Origin: Streptomyces sp. NRRL S-118
GTDB taxonomy: Bacteria; Actinomycetota; Actinomycetes; Streptomycetales; Streptomycetaceae
Assembly (NCBI RefSeq): GCF_000716335.1
Contig: NZ_KL591010.1
Location: 1-64,000, forward strand
Direction of reading: 5' to 3'
Length of the DNA: 64,000 bases
The translations under genes were made by a program, and so were the position numbers. Numbering within the stretch: the stretch's first letter is position 1; each line of letters begins with the position of its first letter. The notes under the pieces are model-generated. The model was not told where the DNA came from. It was given only the letters and a program-made list of their open reading frames with translations, and searched no databases. Of this stretch, positions 7,961 through 16,435 are shown in pieces.

Positions 7961-10174
7961 TCAGGCGCGGACGCGGGACGCGCCGCCGGCGCCGTGCCCG
8001 CCGCCCGTGCTCCTGGCCGCCCGGGCGGCCAGCCGGGCGACACGGCTGTCGGGGTGGCGGGCGCGCAGGTCGTCGAGGATGCCGTGGGCCCCGGGCCCGG
8101 TGGCGGCGAGGGCCTCGAGGAGGGCGGCCGGGCCGCCGGGCCAGGTGGCGGCGGCCCGGTCGAAGGCGTCGGTGAGCGCGGTGGGTGCCGGCTCGTCCTC
8201 GCGGTGGTCGGCCACGGCGGTGACGAAGGCGCGCATGTCCTCGCTCCAGTGCGCGTGCAGCTCGTCGACGATCAGGAACGCGCGGGCGCTCAGGGGCACC
8301 GCCTCCGGTGGGGCGTCCTCGCCGCGGTCGGACAGGAGGCGCTGGGCATGGGCGCCGACGACCGGGTCGGTGAGGGCGGCGCGCAGCGGGGCGGCCGGGA
8401 TCTCGGCGAGGGCGAGGCGGGAGAAGATCCCGGCAGTGGGGTGGCCGGCCGCGGCGACGGCGGTGAGCAGCTCGCTCCAGGCCGCGTCGGTGCCGCCGCG
8501 GCCCGCGGTCCACGAGGTGAGCGCCGCGGCCGCGACGGCAGGGGGCCAGATCTCCGCGGCCTCGGCCATCTCGCCGGCGCTCCACGCCAGGACCGCCGCC
8601 CGGTCGGGCGCGGCGACATGGGCGACGGTCAGGACGTGGCGGACGACCGCCTCGCCGAGCGGAGTGAGGCCGTAGGCGTCGCCGGTGCGGAAGACGCAAC
8701 CCGTGGCTGCCAGGCGGTCCACCACGGCGGCCAGGGCCTGGGCGTGGCTGTCCAGCGCCTCCCGGTCCGGGCCGGTGAGACCCGGGAGGCCGAGGAGGGA
8801 CGACAGCTCCTGCGGTGACGGGGTGGTGTACGCGGGCGGTGCCGTGTCCGGGACGAGCACCGGGGCGTCCTCCAGTTCCGGGGGGAGCGTCCAGCCGGTG
8901 ACATCGGCCGCCTTGCGCGCGACGGAATCGGGGGTGCCGCCGCGTTCGTAGAGCGAGTACAGGACGTGAGCCGCGTCGAGTGCGTACTCGTCCTCGTCCT
9001 CGTCGCTGTCACCGCCCTCCTCGTGGCGGTCCTCGTCGCTGTCCTCGCCACGGCGCTCGTGGCGGTCATCGCCCTGGTCCTCGTCGCGCACGCCGACGGC
9101 GGGAGCGGTGTCGGATGCGATGCGCTCCACCGTGGCGGCGAGGATGTCGGCGGCCAGCTCGGTGAGCTGCTGCGGGGTGCCCTCCGTCCACACGGAGGTG
9201 GCGGGGCCGGGGAAGCCGCACCGCTCGGCGAGTTCGCGCAGTTCGCCGTCGGCGCCCGCGGCGAGGGCGGCGGGCAGCGGCGCGGCATGCAGCAGGCCCC
9301 GGATGTCCTCGGGGGCGGGCAGCGCCGGTGGTGGGGGCAGCGGCAGGGCCGAGTTGCCGTAGTAGTCCAGGTGCTCGTCGAGGAACCGGTCCGCGAGGGC
9401 GATGTGCGGCAGGGCCTCGGGCCCCGGTGCGAGGTCCGCGTGCGGACCGGCGAGCGCCTCGCCGAGACCATCGGCCGTCCAGCGGTCGGACAGCTCGGTG
9501 GCGAGCCGCTCCAGTTCGTCGGGACCGGCCGTGAGAAGGGGCGGTCCGGGCAGCAGCGGGCCGGCCGCCGACGCGTGTCCGGCGTCGGAGGTCGAGGCCC
9601 CGAGGAGGGCTTCGGTGAGGAGTGCCCGGGCGGCGAAGGTGCGGCCGGCCACGTCGGCGCGCGTCACCGCCGCCGGCAGGGCGGGCCGCTCGGCGGGCGG
9701 TGCGCCCGCGAGGGCGTCCAGCCACCTGCGGACGGCCCCGGGGTCGCCCGGGTCGACGCCGTCCGCGCGGAGCAGCGAGGCGTACCAGCGCGGCCAGGTC
9801 AGGTTGTACGGGTCGTTCATGGCCCGCTCGAACTCCGGCAGGGCGTCCTGCACGGCGTCGAGCAGGCGCGCGTGGCGCTTGGCGTTCAGGCGGTTGACCG
9901 CGCGGACCCGGTCGGCCAGGGCGATGACCACGCGGGGCACCGCGGCGAGCTCGTCCGGGCTCGCCGGGAGCAGCACGGGCAGGTCCTCGTGCAGCACCTG
10001 TCGCACGAGCTGCGGCGTCGGTTCGGGCACGCCGGAGCGGCGGTCGGCGCCGCGGAGGGCCAGCAGCGTGAGGACGGCGTCGGCCGGGCGTAGAGGCAGG
10101 GTGACGCCCTGCTCCGTCTCCGCCCAGCTGAGGAAGTCGTCACGTCCGGTGTTCAGGGCAGTGGTACGGGTCAC
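7961..10174 (-). CDS. Large protein of unknown function with an acidic, charged insert
   Basis: About 737 residues starting at GTG 10174 (VTRTTALNTGRDDFLSW). The sequence is mostly Ala/Leu/Pro-rich helices without a signal peptide, membrane segment or enzyme motif that I can name. A very charged stretch (near residues 370-410) is made of Asp/Glu/Arg/His and includes runs such as DSDEDRHEEGGDSDEDEDEY, then the protein resumes helical repeats. This splits it into two lobes. Similar long proteins occur singly in Streptomyces genomes without known role. It is divergent from the gene at 10344. Coding by composition and length is certain; function is not. Confidence 0.8.
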   Translation of the reverse strand: MTRTTALNTGRDDFLSWAETEQGVTLPLRPADAVLTLLALRGADRRSGVPEPTPQLVRQVLHEDLPVLLPASPDELAAVPRVVIALADRVRAVNRLNAKRHARLLDAVQDALPEFERAMNDPYNLTWPRWYASLLRADGVDPGDPGAVRRWLDALAGAPPAERPALPAAVTRADVAGRTFAARALLTEALLGASTSDAGHASAAGPLLPGPPLLTAGPDELERLATELSDRWTADGLGEALAGPHADLAPGPEALPHIALADRFLDEHLDYYGNSALPLPPPPALPAPEDIRGLLHAAPLPAALAAGADGELRELAERCGFPGPATSVWTEGTPQQLTELAADILAATVERIASDTAPAVGVRDEDQGDDRHERRGEDSDEDRHEEGGDSDEDEDEYALDAAHVLYSLYERGGTPDSVARKAADVTGWTLPPELEDAPVLVPDTAPPAYTTPSPQELSSLLGLPGLTGPDREALDSHAQALAAVVDRLAATGCVFRTGDAYGLTPLGEAVVRHVLTVAHVAAPDRAAVLAWSAGEMAEAAEIWPPAVAAAALTSWTAGRGGTDAAWSELLTAVAAAGHPTAGIFSRLALAEIPAAPLRAALTDPVVGAHAQRLLSDRGEDAPPEAVPLSARAFLIVDELHAHWSEDMRAFVTAVADHREDEPAPTALTDAFDRAAATWPGGPAALLEALAATGPGAHGILDDLRARHPDSRVARLAARAARSTGGGHGAGGASRVRA

Positions 10175-10343
10175 TCCGGGAGCGTATGGGGGCCCGGCGG
10201 GCCGGAGCGGCGTGCCACGAGTTCTTGGCACGAATGGGCGATGGGGGCCGCGCGCGCGAGGGGCGCCGGGGGCCGCCCCGTTCGTTCCGGACGTTTGTCA
10301 GTGGCGTGCGCTTCACTGGGTTCATCACTCTCCGTGACGATGG

Positions 10344-11003
10344 ATGGGGGAAATCGTGCCGGACCGAATGACGTATGTGACCCACGCCGGACTGCGGCAG
10401 CGCGGCTGGACGGACGCGATGGTGCGGGAGCTGCTGGGCGAGCCGGACGTGCAGGGCCGCGACCCGCGCCGCTGGACGCCGGCGCCGGTGCGGCTCTACC
10501 TGCTGGCGCGGGTGGAGGCGGTCGAGCGGGCGCCGGAGTTCGCGGCGTACGCGGCGGCGGGCGGACGCGGCGCGGTGGCCGCGCGGGCGGCGGCGGAGAA
10601 GCGGCACCGGGCGGTTCTCGCGGCGATCCGTGCCGAGCCCATCCGGGTTCCGGTGCTCCCGCGGGCCGAGCTGGAGTTGCGGGCGGCGCGCCACCGGCGC
10701 CCGGGGGGCGGAGGCTCGCCGCCCGGCGCGGCGGCCCCCTCCCCGGCGGGTGCCGCACCCCGCGGGGCGTCCGGGGCGGGGCGGCGGGCTGTGCCCGGGC
10801 CTGCGGGGGCGCTGGTGCGGTGGCAGGTGGACTACCTGCGCCAGGCGCTGGGGCGGTACGACGCGCTGCTGGACGGACTGTTCGCGGCGACCGGGCGGTC
10901 CGAGGCCGAGCGCCTGCTGCGGCGGCGCGTGTACGAGGCGATCGCGCAGGCGTACCCGTGGCTGGCGGACGAGTGCCGGCGGCGGATCGGATGCGGGGAG
11001 TGA
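10344..11003 (+). CDS. Hypothetical protein with N-terminal HTH-like segment
   Basis: About 219 residues. The N-terminus (YVTHAGLRQRGWTDAMVRELLGEPDVQGRDPRRWTP would be its core) resembles a winged-helix or MerR-type DNA-reading segment, because it has the G-W-T-x-x-x-V-R-x-L-L pattern followed by a basic region. A Gly/Pro/Ala-rich linker separates it from a C-terminal helical part (WQVDYLRQALGRYDALLDGL). No ligand domain is recognised. The start is uncertain: ATG 10344, GTG 10356 and ATG 10368 are all possible, and the GGGGGA at 10346 would serve the last. A regulator role is only a guess. Confidence 0.65.
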   Translation: MGEIVPDRMTYVTHAGLRQRGWTDAMVRELLGEPDVQGRDPRRWTPAPVRLYLLARVEAVERAPEFAAYAAAGGRGAVAARAAAEKRHRAVLAAIRAEPIRVPVLPRAELELRAARHRRPGGGGSPPGAAAPSPAGAAPRGASGAGRRAVPGPAGALVRWQVDYLRQALGRYDALLDGLFAATGRSEAERLLRRRVYEAIAQAYPWLADECRRRIGCGE

Positions 11004-11005
11004 CG

Positions 11006-11035
11006 GTGAGGGGGATGACGGTGAGGGGGATGACG
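11006..11035. repeat. Two tandem 15-bp repeats just after the gene ending at 11003
   Basis: GTGAGGGGGATGACG occurs at 11006-11020 and again at 11021-11035, directly after a stop codon. The following 250 bp up to the next gene are non-coding and contain further loose ACGGATCCC-type repeats. No function is evident. Confidence 0.7.
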
Positions 11036-11292
11036 GCGGGAGAGGGTGTCGATCACGGAGGGGCGGCGAGGGAGGTGCCGACAGGCCGAGCCGGACCCCC
11101 GGAGCCTCACGTGCCCACGGCGGCGAACGGATCCCGGAGCCGCACGGACCGGCGGCGCCGAACGGATCCCCGGCGCCGATCGTCCCCACGGCGCCGGACG
11201 GACCCGCGCAGCGGATGGAGTCCACGGCGCCGCGATGAGTTCCGGTGCCCGCGCCGGTCTGCCCTCACATGGACCCACACACGGAGAAGACC

Positions 11293-11871
11293 ATGCTCGA
11301 CCTCGCACCAGCGGCCCAGCGGGTGGCCGCGTTGCTGGACGCCGTCGGAGACGACCTCCTGGACGCGCCGACGCCCTGCCCCGACTACGCCGTGCAGCAT
11401 CTGCTGGGTCACCTCTCGGGGCTCGCGCTCGCTTTCCGGGACGCCGCGAGGAAGGACTTCGGACCGACCACCGACACCGACCCGGGCGAAGCCCTGCCGG
11501 AACTCGAAGAGGACTGGCGCACCGTTCTGCCCCGCCGGCTCGGCGACCTGGCCGCCGCCTGGCGCGCCCCCGAGGCGTGGGAGGGCACTACGCGGGCGGG
11601 CGGCGTCACACTGCCGGGCGAGGTGGCGGGGCTCGTGGCCCTGAACGAAGTGCTGATCCACGGCTGGGACCTGGCCCGTGCGACCGGCCAGGAGTACACG
11701 GCGGACGAGGCCTCCCTCCAGGCGTCGTACGCCATGCTCGCGCCCACCGCCTTCAGCGCGCAGGACAGGGGCCCGTTCGGGCCGCCGGTGCCGGTGCCGG
11801 ACGGAGCATCGCTGCTGGACCGGGTGATCGGGCTGAGCGGACGGCGGCCCGACTGGCGGCCCGGAAAGTGA
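11293..11871 (+). CDS. TIGR03086-type DinB/mycothiol-dependent maleylpyruvate isomerase family protein
   Basis: 192 residues. N-terminal helix LAPAAQRVAALLDAVGDD, then PTPCPDYAVQHLLGHLSGL, the characteristic TPCxxW/Y...HL motif of this superfamily, and later NEVLIHGWDLARATGQ with the second metal-ligand histidine. Members bind a divalent metal through three histidines and use mycothiol or remain uncharacterised. The start at 11293 follows GGAGAAGACC. It is monocistronic or co-transcribed with the exonuclease gene 40 nt downstream. The precise reaction is unknown. Confidence 0.85.
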   Translation: MLDLAPAAQRVAALLDAVGDDLLDAPTPCPDYAVQHLLGHLSGLALAFRDAARKDFGPTTDTDPGEALPELEEDWRTVLPRRLGDLAAAWRAPEAWEGTTRAGGVTLPGEVAGLVALNEVLIHGWDLARATGQEYTADEASLQASYAMLAPTAFSAQDRGPFGPPVPVPDGASLLDRVIGLSGRRPDWRPGK

Positions 11872-11910
11872 GAGGCGCGGGCGGCGGGCGGTGTGCCATG
11901 CTCCCGGGCC

Positions 11911-12498
11911 ATGACCCGCCGCCCGCGCCCCAGCCTGTACATCTCCGTCGACGTCGAGGCCGACGGGCCGATCCCGGGGCCGTACTCGATGCTGAGCATC
12001 GGCGCCGCGGTGGCGGGGCGTCAGGACGCCGGCGGGTACACCGCGGCGGACCCGGAGGCGCAGACCTTCTACCGCGAACTGCGTCCGATCAGCGACGCCT
12101 TCGTGCCGGAGGCGCTGGCCGTCAGCGGTCTCGACCGGGACCGGCTGGCGGTGGAGGGCGGTGAACCGGCCGCGGTGATGGGCGAGTTCGCGGCGTGGGC
12201 GGCGGAGGTCGCCGACGGCGCGCAACCGGTGATGTGCGGCTATCCCGCCTCGTACGACTGGACGTTCCTGTACTGGTACCTGGTGCGGTTCACGGGCGCG
12301 AGCCCGTTCGGCCACTCGGGATGCATGGACATGAAGACCCTGTACGCGACGAAGGCCCGCCTGCCGCTGCGGGCCGTGGCCAAGGGCACGATGCCGCGCG
12401 AGCTGCTGTCGCGGCGGCGGCACACGCACCACGCCCTGGACGACGCCATCGAGCAGGCGGAGCTGTTCAGCAACCTGATGGCGTGGCCGGGGGTGTGA
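11911..12498 (+). CDS. 3'-5' exonuclease (DEDDh, DnaQ-like fold)
   Basis: 195 residues. Motif I is YISVDVEADGPIPGPYSMLSIGA with the catalytic Asp and Glu, motif II lies around GYPASYDWTFLYWYL (Asp), and motif III is HTHHALDDAIEQAELF with the His and Asp of the DEDDh type. This is an RNase T/DnaQ-like hydrolase that removes nucleotides from 3' ends. Without other domains it cannot be placed in replication, repair or RNA turnover. Start at ATG 11911 (MTRRPRP); an in-frame ATG at 11893 is less likely because the homologous part begins close to motif I. Confidence 0.88.
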   Translation: MTRRPRPSLYISVDVEADGPIPGPYSMLSIGAAVAGRQDAGGYTAADPEAQTFYRELRPISDAFVPEALAVSGLDRDRLAVEGGEPAAVMGEFAAWAAEVADGAQPVMCGYPASYDWTFLYWYLVRFTGASPFGHSGCMDMKTLYATKARLPLRAVAKGTMPRELLSRRRHTHHALDDAIEQAELFSNLMAWPGV

Positions 12499-12627
12499 TG
12501 CCGGGGGCGCCCCGGAGCGCTCGGGGCTGTGCGGGCCGGCGCCGGGGACGCCGGGGTTGCGACCGTGCGCCGGCGACGCGTGCGGCACGAGGGGGAGCTG
12601 CCGTACGCGCCGCCGGGCGGCACGGGG

Positions 12628-14097
12628 TCAGTGCACCGGGGCCGTCCTGGGGGTGGCGCGGGTACCGGATATCTCCTCACCCGGTTCCATCGGGGCGGTG
12701 ACCTCGTCGTCGTCGCGGTGCCGGCCCAGGTGGTTGAAGACCAGGTTCAGCAGGACGGCGGCGACACAGCCGGTGGAGATGCCGGAGTCCAGGATGATCT
12801 TCGCGGTCTCCGGGAAGGCGTGGTAGAACTCCGGCGCCGTGATCGGGATGATGCCGACGGCCAGGGAGACGGCCACGATCAGGACGTTGTTGTCCTTCTC
12901 CAGGCGGGCCTTGACCAGCGTCTGGATACCGCTCGCGGCGACCGAGCCGAACAGCACCACACCGGCACCGCCCAGCACCGGGCGGGGGACGACCGAGATG
13001 AGCGAGGCGGCGACCGGGGACAGACCCATCAGCAGCAGGAAGCCGCCACCGGCCGCGACCACGAAGCGGCTGCGGATGCGGGTCATCGCCACCAGGCCGA
13101 TGTTCTGCGCGAAGGCGCTGCACATGAAGCCGTTGAACAAGGGGCTGATCGCCGAGCCGAGCGTGTCGGCGCGCAGGCCGGCGGCGATGGTCCTCTCGTC
13201 GGCGGGCTTCTCGACGATCTCCCCGAGCGCCAGCATGTCGGCGGTCGACTCGGTCATCGACACCAGCATCACCACGCACATGGAGACGATCGCGGCGAGG
13301 GCGAACTGCGGGGCGCCGAAGTGGAAGGGGGTGGGGAAGCCGACGATGTCGGCCTCGGTGACGGGGCTGAAGTCGGTGACGCCGAAGGGTATGGCGATGA
13401 GCGTGCCCAGCACGAGACCGATGAGCACGGCGATCTGTTTGACGAAGCCGTGGGTGAACCGGCGCAGTACCAGCACCAGGACGAGTGTGATCGCGGCGAG
13501 GGTGAGGTAGGTGGTCGAGCCGTAGTCGTCCGCCCGCGGGTCGGGTCCCTGGGCCCAGCCGAAGGCGACCGGGAGCAGGGAGACGCCTATCAGGGTGATC
13601 ACGGTGCCGGTGACGACCGGCGGGAAGAAGCGGACGAGCTTGCTGAAGAAGGGCGCCGCGATGAAGCCGAGCAGTCCGGCGACGATGATCGCGCCGAAGA
13701 TGACGGGGAGCGCGTCGGCCTTGTCGTCGGTGGTGTCGACGATCGCGAGCATCGGCGCGACACCGGCGAAGGTGACGCCGTTGACGAAGGGCAGCCGGGC
13801 GCCGATCTTCCAGACGCCGAGCGTCTGCAGGAAGGTGGCGAGGCCGGCGGTGAAGAGACTGGCGCCGGTGAGGAAGGTGAGTTCGGTGCCGGAGAGCCCG
13901 ACGGCCGCTCCGACGATCAGGGGCGGGGCCACCACACCCGCGTACATGGCGGCCACGTGCTGCAGGCCGCTGGTGAACATCTTCAGGGGCGGGAGCGTCT
14001 CGTCGACCGGATGCTTCCGGTCGACGGTTCCCTCCGGGTCGGTGTCATCCGTGTCGGTGACAGCTGCTTCGTTGCGAAACCTGGGCTTTGCGGCCAC
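12628..14097 (-). CDS. NCS2-family purine/xanthine permease
   Basis: 489 residues with about 12-14 hydrophobic segments. It carries the family landmarks GLQHVAAMYAGVVAPPLIVG near the N-terminus, SMTESTADMLALGEI in the middle and SRFVVAAGGGFLLLMGLSPVAA. NCS2 proteins import xanthine, urate or related bases with protons. It is the last gene of the minus-strand purine block, separated by a 312-bp gap and a hairpin from 8-oxoguanine deaminase, so it probably has its own promoter. A decayed relative of the same family lies at 15871. Exact substrate (xanthine, urate or guanine) is not decided by the sequence. Confidence 0.93.
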   Translation of the reverse strand: MAAKPRFRNEAAVTDTDDTDPEGTVDRKHPVDETLPPLKMFTSGLQHVAAMYAGVVAPPLIVGAAVGLSGTELTFLTGASLFTAGLATFLQTLGVWKIGARLPFVNGVTFAGVAPMLAIVDTTDDKADALPVIFGAIIVAGLLGFIAAPFFSKLVRFFPPVVTGTVITLIGVSLLPVAFGWAQGPDPRADDYGSTTYLTLAAITLVLVLVLRRFTHGFVKQIAVLIGLVLGTLIAIPFGVTDFSPVTEADIVGFPTPFHFGAPQFALAAIVSMCVVMLVSMTESTADMLALGEIVEKPADERTIAAGLRADTLGSAISPLFNGFMCSAFAQNIGLVAMTRIRSRFVVAAGGGFLLLMGLSPVAASLISVVPRPVLGGAGVVLFGSVAASGIQTLVKARLEKDNNVLIVAVSLAVGIIPITAPEFYHAFPETAKIILDSGISTGCVAAVLLNLVFNHLGRHRDDDEVTAPMEPGEEISGTRATPRTAPVH

Positions 14098-14409
14098 GGG
14101 GGTTCCTCCGGTCGGTTACACATCGCGCGGACGTGGATTTCAGGGAGGTGGTGCGGTGTTGCAGGTGGTGCGCCCGGAAGCGTGTCGTGTGGGGAGGCCG
14201 ACACGGATCACCGTTCCGGGGGGTGCGGTACCTCATTGCGGTGCGCACCCCCCGGCCCGGCTGCCATGAACCCCGCTCGGGTCCACGGCGACCGGCCGAG
14301 GGCCGTCCCCCTCGGCCGGACTTCGTGGATCGCCCCGCCCGGCGCCGGTGCGGCCGGAGGGCGATGTCCGCCCGGGTGTCAGGCCCCCGGGCGGCGATGT
14401 GCCAGGGGG
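14098..14409. other. Non-coding interval between permease and 8-oxoguanine deaminase
   Basis: 312 bp with no supported gene. It holds the leader of the permease gene and, at its right end, the hairpin at 14368-14394. I saw neither of the two purine/glyoxylate palindromes here. Confidence 0.6.
14368..14394 (-). terminator. Hairpin after 8-oxoguanine deaminase
   Basis: CCGCCCGGG at 14368-14376 pairs perfectly with CCCGGGCGG at 14386-14394 across a 9-nt loop. It lies 16 nt past the stop of the minus-strand deaminase gene, so it probably ends that transcript. Confidence 0.6.
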
Positions 14410-15798
14410 TCAGCCCTGGGCGGCGATACGGGCGAGGCGCTGGGCCTCGTCCCGGGTGGTGCGCGCGACGGCGTCCTCGTCGACGGTCAGCAGACGGCTG
14501 TTCTCGACGATCTGCCTGCCGTTGACGAACGACGCGGTGACCGGGGCCGCCGCGCCGAAGACGAGGGCCGTGACCGGGTCGGCGATGGAGGCGTGCGCGA
14601 GGGTGTCCAGCTTCCACAGCACGAGGTCGGCGAGCTTGCCGGCCTCCAGGGAGCCGATCTGCGAGGCACGCCCGAGGACCTGGGCACCGCCGTACGTGCC
14701 GAGGCGCAGCGCCTGGCGGGCGTTGAGGGCGGCCTCGCGGTGCACGGTGCTGAGGCGGTTGATGAGGAGCGCGTTGCGCAGCTCGGTGTGGAGCTCCCCG
14801 GACTCGTTGGAGGCGGTGCCGTCGACGCCGAGGCCGACCGGGACGCCGGCCTTGAGCATGTCGGGTACGCGGGCGATGCCTGCGGCGAGGCGGGCGTTGG
14901 ACGACGGGCAGTGCGCCACGCCGGTCTTCGTACGGGCGAAGGCCTCGATGTCGGAGTCGTTCATGTGGACGCAGTGCGCCATCCACACGTCCTCGCCGAG
15001 CCAGCCGGTGGACTCGAAGTAGTCGGTGGGTCCCATGCCGAACAGTTCCTTGCAGAACTGCTGCTCCTCGACGGTCTCCGAGCCGTGGGTGTGCAGGCGC
15101 ACTCCGAGCCGGCGGGCCAGCTCGGCGCCCTGCTTGAGCAGTTCGGTGGAGACGGAGAAGGGGGAGCACGGCGCGACCGCGACCTGCGTCATGGCGTCGA
15201 ACGAGGAGTCGTGGTGCTGCTTGACGGTCTCCTCGGTGGCGGCGAGGGCGCCTTCGAGGGTCTCGACGGCGAAGTCCGGCGGCAGGCCGCCGTCCTTCTC
15301 GCTGCGGTCCATGGAGCCGCGGGCGAGGGTGAAGCGGACGCCCATCTCGGCGGCGGCCCTGATGATGGCGCCGGACAGGTCGCCCGAGCCCCGCGGGTAG
15401 ACGTAGTGGTGGTCCATGGCGGTGGTGACGCCGCCGCGGGCCATCATGGCGAGGGAGCCCTGGGCCGCCGTGTACCCCATCTGCTCGTCGATGCGCGCCC
15501 ACGTCGGGTAGAGGGCGACGAGCCAGTTGAAGAGGTTGTGGTCGGTGGCCAGACCGCGGGTGATCCACTGGTAGAAGTGGTGGTGCGTGTTGATCAGACC
15601 CGGGGTGACGAGGTGGCCGGTGGCGTCGATGCGCCGGACCACGTCCTCCAGGCCCTCGGGGGCCTTGCCCGCCCCGAGCGACTCGATCCTGTTGTCCGCG
15701 ATGACGAGGTGACCCGAGGCGTACTCGGTGTCGTTGGCGTCGACGGTCGCGATCGCGCAGTTCTCGATCACGATGCGCTGGGCTGCCGAAGGTGCCAT
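14410..15798 (-). CDS. 8-oxoguanine deaminase (amidohydrolase superfamily)
   Basis: About 462 residues. Metal-dependent deaminase converting 8-oxoguanine to urate, feeding the uricase step. The HxH metal motif is in TPGLINTHHHFYQW, followed by the substrate-side HTHGSE, the MAHCVH histidine, and GLGVDGTASNESGE with the catalytic Asp. The conserved LRLGTYGGAQVLGR and GSLEAGKLADLVLW blocks are those of the COG0402 hydrolases. The start at 15798 follows GAAGGAAGCACC. It is on the same strand as uricase and could be read through from it, via the decayed permease between them. Other COG0402 deaminases (guanine, atrazine type) are possible, but the neighbours favour 8-oxoguanine. Confidence 0.9.
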   Translation of the reverse strand: MAPSAAQRIVIENCAIATVDANDTEYASGHLVIADNRIESLGAGKAPEGLEDVVRRIDATGHLVTPGLINTHHHFYQWITRGLATDHNLFNWLVALYPTWARIDEQMGYTAAQGSLAMMARGGVTTAMDHHYVYPRGSGDLSGAIIRAAAEMGVRFTLARGSMDRSEKDGGLPPDFAVETLEGALAATEETVKQHHDSSFDAMTQVAVAPCSPFSVSTELLKQGAELARRLGVRLHTHGSETVEEQQFCKELFGMGPTDYFESTGWLGEDVWMAHCVHMNDSDIEAFARTKTGVAHCPSSNARLAAGIARVPDMLKAGVPVGLGVDGTASNESGELHTELRNALLINRLSTVHREAALNARQALRLGTYGGAQVLGRASQIGSLEAGKLADLVLWKLDTLAHASIADPVTALVFGAAAPVTASFVNGRQIVENSRLLTVDEDAVARTTRDEAQRLARIAAQG

Positions 15799-15870
15799 GG
15801 TGCTTCCTTCTCGTTCTGGTGGCTGGGGGTCCCCCGGGCGGGAGTCCGGGGGGGTGGGCACGGCAGGACC

Positions 15871-16365
15871 CTAGGAGGATTTGAGTGCCGGGACCGTGTG
15901 AAGGCTCCGGGTGCCGAGATGGTGGAAGAACAGGATGAGCAGGACGGCGACGAGCCCGCCCGCGCTGATTCCGGAGCCGAGCACGGTCTGCGCCCAGGCG
16001 GGGAATCCGGCGTAGAAGGTGGGTGCGGCGAGCGGGATGATGCCCGCTCCGAGCGCGACGGCCACCAGGATGATGTGGGAGCTGTCGTCGAGCCCGGCCT
16101 CGGAGAGGGTACGGATGCCGCTGACCGCCATCGAACCGGACAGGACGATACCGGCGCCGCCGAGGAGAACGGTGGACGCGGAGCCGGTCGCCGCGGCGTG
16201 CTGCCGGGCCGGGGCTGCGGGGCCCGCGGCGGGGCGGGAAGCCGCGGGGGCGAGGTGCGGCGCGGGGACGGGGTGCGGCGCGGGGACGGGGTGCGGCGCG
16301 GCGGGGGTGTCCGGTGGGGTGGAGCACGGGCCTTCCGGTGCCGGGCCCGTTGCAGGCTGTGCCAT
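15871..16365 (-). pseudogene. Remnant of a second NCS2 permease: C-terminal part only, with a Pro/Ala-rich leader
   Basis: The last 105 or so residues align closely with the end of the intact permease at 12628. For example VLLGGAGIVLSGSMAVSGI matches VLGGAGVVLFGSVAASGI, and GAGIIPLAAPTFYAGFP matches VGIIPITAPEFYHAFP. About 350 residues that should precede this part are missing. In their place are about 60 residues of low complexity with APHPVP repeats encoded by an 18-bp tandem repeat. The frame is still open and begins MAQPATG, so a short membrane protein may be made, but it cannot transport alone. It lies between uricase and 8-oxoguanine deaminase, where a permease gene would be expected. 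Confidence 0.8.
16254..16301. repeat. 18-bp tandem repeat, 2.7 copies, in the permease remnant
   Basis: GGTGCGGCGCGGGGACGG occurs at 16254-16271 and 16272-16289, with a 12-bp partial third copy. It encodes repeated PHPVPA on the minus strand. It marks the junction where the N-terminal part of the permease was lost. Confidence 0.8.
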
Positions 16366-16435
16366 GTGGTGGTCCCTCCGGTCCGGTGCCGCCCCGCCCG
16401 GTTCCGGGCGGTGGGCGGGGCGGTTCGGACTGGCG

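Noticed and set aside
16254..16301. Short tandem repeats considered as a CRISPR or iteron array.
   Set aside because: Repeats are contiguous without spacers, only 2.7 copies, and encode a peptide repeat within an open frame.
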